A stretch of DNA of 64,000 nucleotides from contig NZ_CABVHK010000020.1 of NCBI RefSeq assembly GCF_902497785.1, positions 62,001 to 126,000 of the forward strand. Reading direction: 5' to 3'. Made by a program: the position numbers and the translations under genes. Origin of the DNA: Pseudomonas fluorescens. GTDB lineage: Bacteria > Pseudomonadota > Gammaproteobacteria > Pseudomonadales > Pseudomonadaceae. Positions 55,935 to 64,000 of the stretch are shown piece after piece. Numbering within the stretch: position 1 is the stretch's first letter; the number at the start of each line of letters is the position of its first letter. The notes below the pieces were generated by a model, which searched no databases, was not told the origin of the DNA, and saw only the letters and a list, made by a program, of their open reading frames with translations.

Positions 55935-57854
55935 ATGAATAGCTGGTTCGGCAACATCAGCGTGAACATGAAACTGGGCCTGGGGTTTGGCCTGGTCCTG
56001 GCACTGACCTGCGTCCTCGCCCTGACCGGCTGGACGAGCCTGGGCGGCTTGATTGACCGCAGCAACTGGATGAGCGACATCACCCAGCTCAACGCCGGCC
56101 TGACCAAGCTGCGCGTGGTGCGTTTGCAATACATGCTGACCAACGGCGACGAAACCGCCGCGCAGAATGTACAGACCACCCTTGAGGCTTTCGGCGCCCA
56201 GCAGCAAGCGCTGCTGATGAAATTCAAGAGCCCGGACAACCTCAAGCTGCTCAAAGAGCAAGGCACCTACATCGATGCGTACAAGGCATCCCTGAGCAAA
56301 ATGCGCAGCGCCTACCGCACCGGCAGCAGCGCGCGCGAGGCCATGGGCGCCAACGCCGAAAACGCAAATACGCTGATCAACGCCATCAGCACTTACGTGC
56401 AGCAAATGCCGATGAGCGACCAGCGCTTCGAGCAATTCCAGGCCATTACCGCTGCCAGGGAAGCCTTCTTGCTGGCCCGCTACGAAGTGCGCGGCTACAC
56501 CGAGACCACCAACGCCGAGACCGAGCAGAAAGCCGTCGGCCAACTGGACGCGGCCATCGCCAGCCTGAAACCGCTCAATGTGCATTTCGCCGACACTCAA
56601 CTCGATGCCCTGCGTCAGCTGGAAACCGCACTGACCAACTACCGCAGCGCCTTGCTGACTTATAAAGCCGCCAACACCGAAGCGGTGCAGGCGCGCAAGG
56701 AAATGACCGATCAGGGTGCTGCCATCGTGACCATCAGCGATCAGCTCTATCAGGTCCAGCTCGACCGCCGCGACGCCGAAAGCGCACAAGCCCGCACCCT
56801 GCAACTGATCAGCACCTTGCTGGCCTTGCTGGTGGGCGTGATTGCTGCCGTCATCATCACCCGTCAGATTACCCGCCCGCTGCGCGACACGTTGGCCGTG
56901 GTCGAACGCATTGCCAGCGGCGACCTGTCCCAGGACGTCAAAGTCACCCGCCGCGACGAATTGGGCGTGTTGCAGCAAGGCATCGCGCGCATGGGAGTGA
57001 CCCTGCGCGAATTGATCAGCGGTATCCGCGATGGCGTCACCCAGATCGCCAGCGCTGCTGAAGAATTATCGGCCGTGACCGGGCAAACCAGCGCGGGCGT
57101 GAACAGCCAGAAGATCGAGACTGATCAAGTGGCCACCGCCATGCACGAAATGACCGCCACTGTTCAGGAAGTCGCGCGCAACGCCGAAGAGGCCTCGCAA
57201 GCCGCAGCCGCTGCCGACGGCGAAGCCCGTGAAGGCGATAAAGTGGTCAACGAAGCCATCACCCAGATCGAGCGTCTGGCCAGCGAAGTGGTGCGCTCCA
57301 CCGAGGCCATGAAGGTGCTGCAACAGGAAAGCGACAAGATCGGCAGCGTGATGGACGTGATCAAAGCCGTGGCTGAACAGACCAACTTGCTGGCGCTTAA
57401 CGCGGCCATCGAAGCGGCCCGCGCCGGTGAAGCCGGTCGCGGTTTTGCCGTAGTCGCCGACGAAGTCCGTGGCCTGGCGCAACGCACGCAGAAGTCCACC
57501 GAGGAAATCGAAGGCCTGGTGGCCGGTCTGCAAAACGGCACGCAACAAGTCTCGGCCGTGATGAACAACAGCCGCGCCCTCACCGACAGCAGCGTCGCCC
57601 TGACCCGCAAGGCCGGTGTGTCACTGGAGAACATCACCCGCACGGTGTCCAACATCCAGTCGATGAACCAGCAGATCGCCGCCGCCGCCGAGCAGCAAAG
57701 CGCCGTGGCCGAAGAGATCAGCCGCAGCATCATCAACGTGCGCGACGTGTCCGAACAGACCGCAGCGGCCAGCGATGAGACAGCCAAGTCCAGTGTTGAA
57801 CTGGCGCGGTTGGGTAATCAGTTGCAGCTGATGGTCAGCCACTTCCGGGTTTGA
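55935..57854 (+). CDS. Methyl-accepting chemotaxis protein, large helical sensor
   Basis: 639 residues started at MNSWFGNISVNMKL behind CTGGAGGAATTTG. TM1 at about 11-32, a periplasmic domain of about 240 residues that is wholly helical and bimodular in length (HBM/McpS-like), TM2 near 290-310 (LISTLLALLVGVIAAVIIT), HAMP, then the signalling hairpin with tip EQTNLLALNAAIEAARAGE. HBM receptors of Pseudomonas bind organic acids or amines; the ligand here is unknown. A single-gene unit. Confidence 0.93.
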   Translation: MNSWFGNISVNMKLGLGFGLVLALTCVLALTGWTSLGGLIDRSNWMSDITQLNAGLTKLRVVRLQYMLTNGDETAAQNVQTTLEAFGAQQQALLMKFKSPDNLKLLKEQGTYIDAYKASLSKMRSAYRTGSSAREAMGANAENANTLINAISTYVQQMPMSDQRFEQFQAITAAREAFLLARYEVRGYTETTNAETEQKAVGQLDAAIASLKPLNVHFADTQLDALRQLETALTNYRSALLTYKAANTEAVQARKEMTDQGAAIVTISDQLYQVQLDRRDAESAQARTLQLISTLLALLVGVIAAVIITRQITRPLRDTLAVVERIASGDLSQDVKVTRRDELGVLQQGIARMGVTLRELISGIRDGVTQIASAAEELSAVTGQTSAGVNSQKIETDQVATAMHEMTATVQEVARNAEEASQAAAAADGEAREGDKVVNEAITQIERLASEVVRSTEAMKVLQQESDKIGSVMDVIKAVAEQTNLLALNAAIEAARAGEAGRGFAVVADEVRGLAQRTQKSTEEIEGLVAGLQNGTQQVSAVMNNSRALTDSSVALTRKAGVSLENITRTVSNIQSMNQQIAAAAEQQSAVAEEISRSIINVRDVSEQTAAASDETAKSSVELARLGNQLQLMVSHFRV

Positions 57855-57884
57855 CGTTCACTTTGCGGTGAATGAAAGACCCAT

Positions 57885-57964
57885 TCGCGAGCAGGCTCGC
57901 TCCCACATTAGACCCAGTCGCGCCAGCCGACGCGGTTCTATTGTGGGAGCGAGCTTGCTCGCGA
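57885..57964. repeat. REPIN, copy A of a longer repeat unit
   Basis: Arms TCGCGAGCAGGCTCGCTCCC (57885-) and GGGAGCGAGCTTGCTCGCGA (-57964), one mismatch. The flanks TTGCGGTGAATGAAA before and GATGGCTATCT after are shared with the copy at 58839-58899. Confidence 0.9.
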
Positions 57965-58146
57965 TGGCTATCTGACAAACAACCCAGAAATTCGAGGTCA
58001 ACCCGTTTTTCTGCCAACTCGCGACCGAAAAGCCGAAAAAGAACGTCGGATGTTTCCCACTTACCAGGCTGAAATTAGAGTTGTTCACCCTTGTACGTCG
58101 GACGCACTACCCGTGTTTAATCACGCTCCGCGTCACTTCCTGAAAG

Positions 58147-58290
58147 CTACAAAACCTTGCGGCATTGCCTACAGGTACCCCAGAATCCGCCGGCTTGTGC
58201 GGCTATGGCCCGGGCTCTATCGTTGACCTGCCACTGCTCATCAGTGGTCGGGCTTAGCGGCTCGCGGTAGATTGGCTGCACGTGCATCAT
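58147..58290 (-). CDS. Short CxxC protein
   Basis: A 47-residue open frame beginning MMHVQPIYREPLSPTTDEQW and ending GGFWGTCRQCRKVL. The CRQC pair and the amphipathic RARAIAAQAGG segment make it look real, but no family is recognised. It is divergent from the DUF6124 gene. A longer frame upstream to 58533 overlaps that gene and is rejected. Confidence 0.4.
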   Translation of the reverse strand: MMHVQPIYREPLSPTTDEQWQVNDRARAIAAQAGGFWGTCRQCRKVL

Positions 58291-58457
58291 CCATTGCACA
58301 GGTGTTTTTTTATGCCTGCGTTTTGATGGTGGCTGCACGCAGGGCGCCTTCGGGCGCACCGGCTTTGCTGATTTCCCCGGTCCGCTAACCTGCGTGCAGC
58401 TGCCACCCTTTTCGCTTAGCGGCGGAACAGGTTGGCACCCAATAGGGAAATCTGAAT

Positions 58458-58754
58458 ATGCGTAAGGTAACCCCTGATCCCCCGAAAGCCGACGAGGCTC
58501 CGCTCTCCAACGCCGACATCCGAGCCACCCCACGCACGCCCTGCAAGATGTACAGCATCCCCCCGAATGTCGACCTTCACACCCTGCTCAGCTCCATCAG
58601 CGAATCACTGGCATCGGCCAGCGTAATCCTCATGGATCAGGCAGACCGAGAGACAGGCCCCAGCCGCAACACTCTGCTAGGCATTCACCAAATTCTCGCA
58701 GTCTCAGAAATCTCAGCCAACCGGGCACTCGACATCATCGACCCCATTGAATAG
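58458..58754 (+). CDS. DUF6124-family protein
   Basis: 98 residues: MRKVTPDPPKADEAPLSNAD at the N-terminus, a Pro-rich segment, then helical DLHTLLSSISESLASASVIL and ILAVSEISANRALDII. This is the small Pseudomonas family often found in many copies per genome, annotated DUF3077/DUF6124. Function unknown. AATAGGGAAATCTGAAT precedes the ATG. Confidence 0.8.
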   Translation: MRKVTPDPPKADEAPLSNADIRATPRTPCKMYSIPPNVDLHTLLSSISESLASASVILMDQADRETGPSRNTLLGIHQILAVSEISANRALDIIDPIE

Positions 58755-58838
58755 AACGCGGCTGGCAAAAAAACCTGGATGATTAGATGAGTTACCTGAG
58801 GGGTTTGACATTCATCTTGCGGTGAACGAAATGACCAA

Positions 58839-58899
58839 TCGCGAGCAGGCTCGCTCCCACAGGATTGCGCTGAACCTGTGGGAGCGAGCCTGCTCGCGA
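58839..58899. repeat. REPIN, copy B of a longer repeat unit
   Basis: Perfect arms TCGCGAGCAGGCTCGCTCCC (58839-) and GGGAGCGAGCCTGCTCGCGA (-58899) with a 15-base spacer. It is flanked by the same TTGCGGTGAACGAAA and GATGGCTATCT sequences as copy A. Confidence 0.9.
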
Positions 58900-58999
58900 T
58901 GGCTATCTAACTAACAATCGTGAGTTTCAGAAAAGGGAACGGACGCATCATCGATGCGCAAGCACTGCGCGACATGAAAATGCCCCAATGGACGTGGCG

Positions 59000-59419
59000 T
59001 CAGGCGCCCCAGGGATTGATCACCTCTACTCCGGAATACTCGAAATCCCGAACGTTGCGGGTGGCAATCGGAGCACCATGGCTTCGGCAGATTGCGGCAA
59101 TTTGCGCATCAGCCATCGACGCCGCTCGCCCCTTGGATTCCGCGCCCGCAACCAGTGCCGCGTATTCAACGGCGGCATGAGCATCGAAAGGTAAAATCCT
59201 TCCGGCAAAGTCCTCTTCGAACATCGCCATCGCATGGGCTTCAAGTTTCTGCTTGCGCTTACCGAACGGGAGACGGGCAATACCGTGGAGGATTTCTGCG
59301 ACGGTGACTGCACTGATCGCCAGATCCATAGACGGTTGTGCATCGACCCAAGCCAGCACTTTTAAGTCGGGCTCGACGCGCATGAACTCTGAAAGAACAT
59401 TGGTATCGAGCACTATCAT
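59000..59419 (-). CDS. PIN-domain toxin (VapC/FitB type)
   Basis: 139 residues: MIVLDTNVLSE (D5), SAVTVAEILHGIARLP (E42 region), and SMADAQIAAICRSHG (D104 region), with IATRNVRDFE as the final acidic motif. These four acidic residues form the Mg2+ RNase site of PIN toxins that cut tRNA or rRNA. Its start overlaps the antitoxin stop by 4 bases, and the pair is complete. Confidence 0.93.
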   Translation of the reverse strand: MIVLDTNVLSEFMRVEPDLKVLAWVDAQPSMDLAISAVTVAEILHGIARLPFGKRKQKLEAHAMAMFEEDFAGRILPFDAHAAVEYAALVAGAESKGRAASMADAQIAAICRSHGAPIATRNVRDFEYSGVEVINPWGA

Positions 59420-59661
59420 TCGGAGAAATCCACCGCAGTCGCTTTCTCGTGACGTGCAGGAAGATCCAATTCAACTCCACCCGTGGCGCTGAATCTGTTA
59501 CGAATTCGGCTTCCAAGCCCTCCAGCGCGATCAACGGTAGACAAGGCTCTACCTAAAATCAGACGAGCCTCTTCTTCCATCGAATGCCCATTGTGGGCGG
59601 CCGCGATGCGCAGTTGTTCTTTGACCTGATCGTCAAGGTTTCGGATGGTAATGCTGGCCAT
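59416..59661 (-). CDS. FitA-like ribbon-helix-helix antitoxin
   Basis: 81 residues started at MASITIRNLDDQVKEQLRIA behind GGAGGCAAT. The ribbon-helix-helix domain (1-45; HNGHSMEEEARLILGRAL) binds the operon's promoter, and the C-terminal tail (GGVELDLPARHEK) would wrap the PIN toxin. Codons up to 59688 precede the ribosome-binding site and are not used. Confidence 0.92.
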   Translation of the reverse strand: MASITIRNLDDQVKEQLRIAAAHNGHSMEEEARLILGRALSTVDRAGGLGSRIRNRFSATGGVELDLPARHEKATAVDFSE

Positions 59662-59743
59662 ATTGCCTCCTGCAATCAATGAAATCATTGATTGAGGCTA
59701 GCATACCTTCCCTCTCTCTAAATCACGCAACTGCCGAACGGCG

Positions 59744-60112
59744 TTAAACACTAATCGCATTGGTAAACACCAACCGATTCCCAAACGGATCGGCGATGGT
59801 CATGTCCTGGCTGCCCCACGGCATGGCTTGAATTTGCGGGTGCGAGAATTTGTATTCCTTGGCCAGCAGTTGCTGCTGAAACGCCTCCAGCTCATCTGTC
59901 TCGATGCGCAATGCCGAACCCGGCGTGCTGTCGCCGTGGTGCTCTGACAGGTGCAGCACGCATTCGCCTCGGGAAACCTGCAAGTACAGCGGAAAATTCG
60001 GCTCGAAACGATGCTGCCAGTCGATCTTGAAACCGAGGAAGTCGACGTAAAACTCCACGGCCTTTTGTTCATCGAAAATGCGCAGGATCGGGATGGTTTT
60101 GCCGAAGCTCAT
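59744..60112 (-). CDS. VOC-family protein (glyoxalase/bleomycin-resistance fold)
   Basis: 122 residues with two beta-alpha-beta-beta-beta modules: VEFYVDFLGFKIDWQHRFEP and SQDMTIADPFGNRLVF. The GDSTPGSALRIETD segment is typical of the bleomycin-resistance-like branch. It could be a binding protein or small-molecule lyase/dioxygenase; substrate unknown. Confidence 0.88.
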   Translation of the reverse strand: MSFGKTIPILRIFDEQKAVEFYVDFLGFKIDWQHRFEPNFPLYLQVSRGECVLHLSEHHGDSTPGSALRIETDELEAFQQQLLAKEYKFSHPQIQAMPWGSQDMTIADPFGNRLVFTNAISV

Positions 60113-60211
60113 GAAGTTGCTCCCAGACTGGAAAGGCCCAGAGTGTAGTTGGGCTAATGTCAGCGATTCGGCTTGGTGAGGGTTTTCTTTAATCTCAATG
60201 TGCCACTACAC

Positions 60212-60286
60212 AAAAGATCGCAGCCTGCGGCAGCTCTTACACGATACGCATTTCAACGTAGGAGCTGCCGCAGGCTGCGATCTTTT
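60212..60286. repeat. Inverted REP pair (GATCGCAGCCTGCGGCAGCT type)
   Basis: 29-base arms at 60212-60240 and 60258-60286, with one mismatch and a 17-base loop. Same family as 2149-2221. It lies between the minus-strand VOC and D-aminoacylase genes and probably ends the aminoacylase transcript. Confidence 0.9.
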
Positions 60287-60299
60287 GACGTTGTGCCTG

Positions 60300-61757
60300 T
60301 TATTGAAAACCGGTGCGCAAATCTCCTTCCCGTGCCAGAAACCGCCCTTCTCTCCTGCCGTTCGCCTGGCCTTCGCTGTAACTCAGTACGCCGTTAATCC
60401 ACACCCCGTCGATCCCTTCCGCAGCCCGTTGCGGATCATTGAAATCCGCAACATCGCGAATGGTGTCCGGGTTGAACAACACCAGGTCCGCCCAATGCCC
60501 TTCACGGATTTCACCCCTTTCCTTCAAGCCGAATCGCGCCGCCGAAAGTCCGGTCATCTTGTGTACTGCCGTGTGCAGCGGAAACAGCCCGACGTCGCGA
60601 CTGAAATGCCCAAGCACCCGTGGGAAAGCGCCCCACAAGCGCGGATGTGGGAACGGGTCTTCCGGCAATCCGTCAGAACCCACCATCGATAGCGGATGCG
60701 CGAGGATTTTTCGCACATCGTTTTCATCCATTCCGTAGTACACCGCCCCAGCCGGTTGCAGTCGGCGCGCGGCATCAAGCAACGGCACGCCCCATTCGGC
60801 GGCGATGTCGATCAGGTCGCGACCGCCCAACTCAGGGTGTGGCGTCGACCAGGTAATGGTGATGCGATGGGCGTCGGTGACTTGCTTGAGGTCCAGGGTC
60901 GAAGAGCTCGCCGCGTAGGGATAGCAATCGCAGCCCACCGGGTGGGTTTTCGCGGCTTCTTCCAGAGACGCCAAGAGTTGCGGACTGCGCCCCCAGTTAC
61001 CGGCGCCGGCACATTTTAGGTGGGAAATGATCACCGGGGACTTCGCATGACGGCCGATGCTGAACGCCTCGTCCATGGCCTCCAGCACCGGCTCGAATTC
61101 GCTTCGCAGATGCGTGGTGTACACCGCGCCGAACGCGGTCAGTTCTTCGGTCAGTTGCATCACTTCATCGGTAGACGCCGAGAACGCGCTGGCGTAGGCC
61201 AGGCCTGTGGATAAACCCAAGGCGCCGGCTTCAAGACTCTCGCGCAGTTGCTCGCGCATCGCGCGGATCTCATCCGCTGTCGCGGTGCGAAAAAGATCGT
61301 CGAGGTGATTGCTGCGCAACGCGGTATGCCCGACCAATGCAGCGACGTTCAGCGTGGTGTTGGCCGCTTCGACCGCCGCGCGGTAATCGCTGAAGGTCGG
61401 GTAAACAAACGCCGCCGAGGTGCCGAGCAGGTTCATCGGGTCCGGTGGGTCGCCCTTCAAACTCACCGGGGACGCACTGATCCCGCAGTTGCCGACGATC
61501 ACCGTGGTCACGCCCTGGCTGAGTTTGGGCAGCATCTGGGGCTGGCGGATCACCACGGTGTCGTCGTGGGTGTGCACGTCGATAAAACCCGGCGCCAATA
61601 CTCGACCGGCAGCGTCGATTTCTTCGGTGGCGGTGGCGTCGTGCAGGTCGCCGATACGCTCGATGCGGCCGTGCAGAATCGCCACGTCGGCGGGGTAACC
61701 GGGGGCGTTGCTGCCGTCGATGATCAGGGCGTTGCGAATCAGCGTGTCGTACATCAT
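60300..61757 (-). CDS. N-acyl-D-amino-acid deacylase (D-aminoacylase)
   Basis: 485 residues of the amidohydrolase superfamily, started at MMYDTLIRNALIIDGSNAPG. Metal-binding FIDVHTHDD, VGNCGISASP, the carboxylated/ligand region SHLKCAGAGNWGRS, and MVGSDGLPEDPFPHPRLWG (D as catalytic base) match D-aminoacylases, which release D-amino acids from N-acyl-D-amino acids. It overlaps nothing, and its ATG is 2 bases beyond the RpiR-gene stop, so the pair is co-transcribed with GntP upstream. Confidence 0.93.
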   Translation of the reverse strand: MMYDTLIRNALIIDGSNAPGYPADVAILHGRIERIGDLHDATATEEIDAAGRVLAPGFIDVHTHDDTVVIRQPQMLPKLSQGVTTVIVGNCGISASPVSLKGDPPDPMNLLGTSAAFVYPTFSDYRAAVEAANTTLNVAALVGHTALRSNHLDDLFRTATADEIRAMREQLRESLEAGALGLSTGLAYASAFSASTDEVMQLTEELTAFGAVYTTHLRSEFEPVLEAMDEAFSIGRHAKSPVIISHLKCAGAGNWGRSPQLLASLEEAAKTHPVGCDCYPYAASSSTLDLKQVTDAHRITITWSTPHPELGGRDLIDIAAEWGVPLLDAARRLQPAGAVYYGMDENDVRKILAHPLSMVGSDGLPEDPFPHPRLWGAFPRVLGHFSRDVGLFPLHTAVHKMTGLSAARFGLKERGEIREGHWADLVLFNPDTIRDVADFNDPQRAAEGIDGVWINGVLSYSEGQANGRREGRFLAREGDLRTGFQ

Positions 61758-61758
61758 G

Positions 61759-62619
61759 TCAGTCTCCCAGCGGCAAGTGATCGTCGCCGCCGCGGTAGTC
61801 GTCGAGGGCGAGTTTGATCCGCCGCAGACGTTCTTGATTGTCTTCAGGATTGGCCAGCGCCAGCTCGGTGGCAAGCACATCGATGGCCAGCAGCATGCCG
61901 TAGCGGGCCGCCGTGGGTTTGTAGATGAAGGAAGTTTCGACACCTTGCAGCGGCAGCAGCACATCGGCCAGTTGCGCCAGCGGCGAGTCGGCCCGGGTGA
62001 TCGCCAGAATGCGCGCGCCATAGCTGCGCGCCAGCTCGATGGCTTCGAGCAGTTCGGGGGTGATGCCGGTCAGCGAGCAAGCAATCACCACGTGTTCGGC
62101 GCCGAGGCTGGCGGCGGTGACGCGCATCATCACCGGGTCGTGGCACGCTGAAATCGGGTAGCCGAAACGCACCAGCCGCACTTGCAGTTCGTCGCTGCAC
62201 AGGGTCGAGCAACCGCCCATGCCGAACGCATGGATCATCCGCGCCTTGCCGAGCAATTTCACCGCATCGGCAAAACGCGACTCGTCGAACGCCGACAAAT
62301 GCTGGCGCAAGGTCGACTCGATATCACCCACGATCTGCCCGTAGAACGCCGACTGCTCGGGCGTGCCCGCCGGGTCGAGAAAGCGACTGCCGACGCCGCT
62401 GGCCTGAGCCAGTTGCAGGCGAAGATCACGCAGGTCGCGACAACCCACGGTGCGGGCAAAACGCGACAGCGTGGCGGTGCTGACTTCGGCTCTCAGCGCC
62501 AGCTCATCAAGGCTGGCGGCGGAGGCAAATCCTACGTCGTCGAGCATCAGACGTGCGATGCGTCCTTCGCCGGCGCTGAAGGAATCCTGACGGGCGCGGA
62601 TCTGGTAGAGGATGTCCAT
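61759..62619 (-). CDS. MurR/RpiR-family regulator
   Basis: 286 residues: N-terminal HTH (about 1-75; SLDELALRAEVSTATLSRFA) and C-terminal SIS sugar-isomerase domain (about 125-265; IHAFGMGGCSTLCSDELQVR, ACSLTGITPELLEAI). Members control sugar, amino-sugar or amino-acid catabolic genes in response to a phosphorylated or N-acyl ligand. It lies between GntP and the deacylase and is presumably their local regulator. Confidence 0.93.
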   Translation of the reverse strand: MDILYQIRARQDSFSAGEGRIARLMLDDVGFASAASLDELALRAEVSTATLSRFARTVGCRDLRDLRLQLAQASGVGSRFLDPAGTPEQSAFYGQIVGDIESTLRQHLSAFDESRFADAVKLLGKARMIHAFGMGGCSTLCSDELQVRLVRFGYPISACHDPVMMRVTAASLGAEHVVIACSLTGITPELLEAIELARSYGARILAITRADSPLAQLADVLLPLQGVETSFIYKPTAARYGMLLAIDVLATELALANPEDNQERLRRIKLALDDYRGGDDHLPLGD

Positions 62620-62635
62620 GGCAGGCGGCTCCGGT

Positions 62636-63985
62636 TTAAATCAGGTAAGAAAGACCTACAGTCAGTGCGAAAGCGACCACCGAAATAATGGTCTCGAGCA
62701 CGGTCCAGGTCTTGAAGGTCTGGGTGACGGTCATGTTGAAGTATTCCTTGATCAACCAGAAACCGCCGTCATTGACGTGGGAAAAGATAACCGACCCGGC
62801 GCCGGTCGCCAGCACCAGCAACTCCGGATGCGGATACCCCAGACCAATGGCCACCGGCGCGACAATCCCCGAGGCCGTGGTCATGGCCACCGTGGCCGAG
62901 CCGGTGGCGATCCTCATCAGCGCGGCAAACAGCCAGCCCATGATCAGCGGCGACAGGTGAAATTCATGGGCCAGGCTGACGATTTGATCGGTGACGCCGG
63001 CGTCCACCAGAATCCGGTTCAAGCCGCCACCGGCGCCGACCAGCAAGGTGATGCTGGCGGTCGGCGCCAGGCATTCGTTGGTGAACTTGAGGATCGATTC
63101 GCGGTTGAAGCCCTGGGCGATGCCCAGGGTCCAGAAGCTCAGCAGGGTCGCCAGCAGCAAGGCGATCACCGAGTTGCCGATGAACAACAGGAACTGATTG
63201 AACCCGGTGCCCGGCGTGGAAATCAGGTTGGCCCAGCCGCCGATCAGCATCAGCACCACCGGCAACAGAATGGTCGCCATGGTGATACCGAAACCCGGCA
63301 GGCGGTCGCGCGGTTCGCGGTCGAGGAACTGGCGTTCCAGCGGGTTTTCCGCCGGCAGTTGAATGCGCGGCACGATGAACTTGGCGTACAGCGGACCGGC
63401 GATGATCGCGGTTGGAATACCGATCAGAATCGCGTACAGCAAGGTCTGCCCGACCGACGCGTGATACACCTGCACCGCCAGCATCGCCGCCGGGTGCGGC
63501 GGCACCAGCGCATGTACCACCGACAGCCCGGCAACCATCGGCAAACCGACCATCAGGATCGACACGCCGACACGGCGGGCCACGGTAAACGCGATCGGCA
63601 CCAGCAACACAAAACCGACTTCGAAAAACAGCGGCAGCCCGACCAGGAACGCGATGCAGACCATCGCCCAGTGCGCGTTTTTCTCGCCGAAACGGTCGAT
63701 CAGGGTCCGCGCCACCTGCTCGGCGCCGCCGGACTCAGCCATCATCTTGCCGAGCATCGTGCCCAGCGCTACCACCAGCGCAATGTGCCCCAAGGTCTTG
63801 CCGACCCCGGCCTCGTAAGCGCCGACCACCCCCGACGGCGGCATGCCGGCCAGCAGCGCCAGGCCGATGGACACCAGGGTGATCACGATGAAGGGATTGA
63901 GTCGGTAACGGGCGATCAGGACGATCAGCGCAATGATGGCGATGGCGGCATACACCAGCAGCCAATAGCCGAAGGACAGGGTCAT
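62636..63985 (-). CDS. GntP-family transporter (gluconate:H+ symporter type)
   Basis: 449 residues with about 12-14 helices. GntP signatures include VVALGTMLGKMMAESGGAEQ, and MVGLPMVAGLSVVHALVPPHPA. Family members carry gluconate, fructuronate, D-serine or related acids. Complete: the ATG at 63985 is preceded by GAGGAGTACCGC at the window edge. With a D-aminoacylase downstream, its substrate could be a D-amino acid or N-acyl-D-amino acid rather than gluconate. Confidence 0.94.
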   Translation of the reverse strand: MTLSFGYWLLVYAAIAIIALIVLIARYRLNPFIVITLVSIGLALLAGMPPSGVVGAYEAGVGKTLGHIALVVALGTMLGKMMAESGGAEQVARTLIDRFGEKNAHWAMVCIAFLVGLPLFFEVGFVLLVPIAFTVARRVGVSILMVGLPMVAGLSVVHALVPPHPAAMLAVQVYHASVGQTLLYAILIGIPTAIIAGPLYAKFIVPRIQLPAENPLERQFLDREPRDRLPGFGITMATILLPVVLMLIGGWANLISTPGTGFNQFLLFIGNSVIALLLATLLSFWTLGIAQGFNRESILKFTNECLAPTASITLLVGAGGGLNRILVDAGVTDQIVSLAHEFHLSPLIMGWLFAALMRIATGSATVAMTTASGIVAPVAIGLGYPHPELLVLATGAGSVIFSHVNDGGFWLIKEYFNMTVTQTFKTWTVLETIISVVAFALTVGLSYLI

Positions 63986-64000
63986 GCGGTACTCCTCGAA

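Overview
The window reads as chromosome of a Pseudomonas of the fluorescens group. Three things point there: gene order (ratA / smpB / lactate operon / ssrA), a complete pel exopolysaccharide cluster headed by a pelX-type epimerase, and two families of short palindromic REP repeats typical of these genomes. Most genes are GC-rich with strong codon bias, which produces many long antisense reading frames that are not genes.

Layout. 1-11.8 kb is core: the 5' end of ratA, an NSS transporter, smpB, the lldR regulator, and a lactate operon lldP-lldE-lldF-lldG-dld behind a promoter with a perfect lldR-type operator. A small secreted protein and the tmRNA gene ssrA follow. From the 3' end of ssrA to about 20 kb lies a scarred accessory zone: a P4-type integrase broken by a frameshift and a nonsense codon, a 5'-truncated AbiEii-like toxin relic, an intact DUF262/DUF1524 (GmrSD-like) nuclease, an AT-richer unknown gene, and an integrase fragment fused head-on to a dynamin (CrfC-like) fragment. 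A WYL regulator and a HEPN protein close this zone.

19-38 kb is the most unusual region. A CapW/BrxR-like repressor and two unknown genes face the recD-recB-recC cluster. Directly upstream of recC, on the same strand, is an operon encoding a small three-helix membrane protein, a 1011-residue fusion of a DUF726-type alpha/beta hydrolase to a dynamin-like GTPase, and a second LeoA-like dynamin whose start overlaps the stop of the fusion gene. A paralogous pair of small genes (a membrane-anchored coiled coil and a zinc ribbon) occurs once on each side of this 16-kb block, in the same order and orientation. The distal copy is translationally coupled to a Sel1-repeat gene. I read this as a candidate membrane-active defence module built around the core recBCD locus; that reading is inference.

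38-53 kb holds ohr, a crotonase-fold protein with a signal peptide, and pelXABCDEFG on the minus strand. The pel promoter overlaps a FleQ-like box and precedes a 200-nt leader. 53.5-64 kb holds an orphan XRE regulator with its operator, a possible small RNA, a PAP2/histidine-phosphatase pair, a chemoreceptor, REPINs, a FitAB/VapBC-type toxin-antitoxin pair, a VOC protein, and a catabolic cluster (D-aminoacylase, RpiR regulator, GntP transporter).
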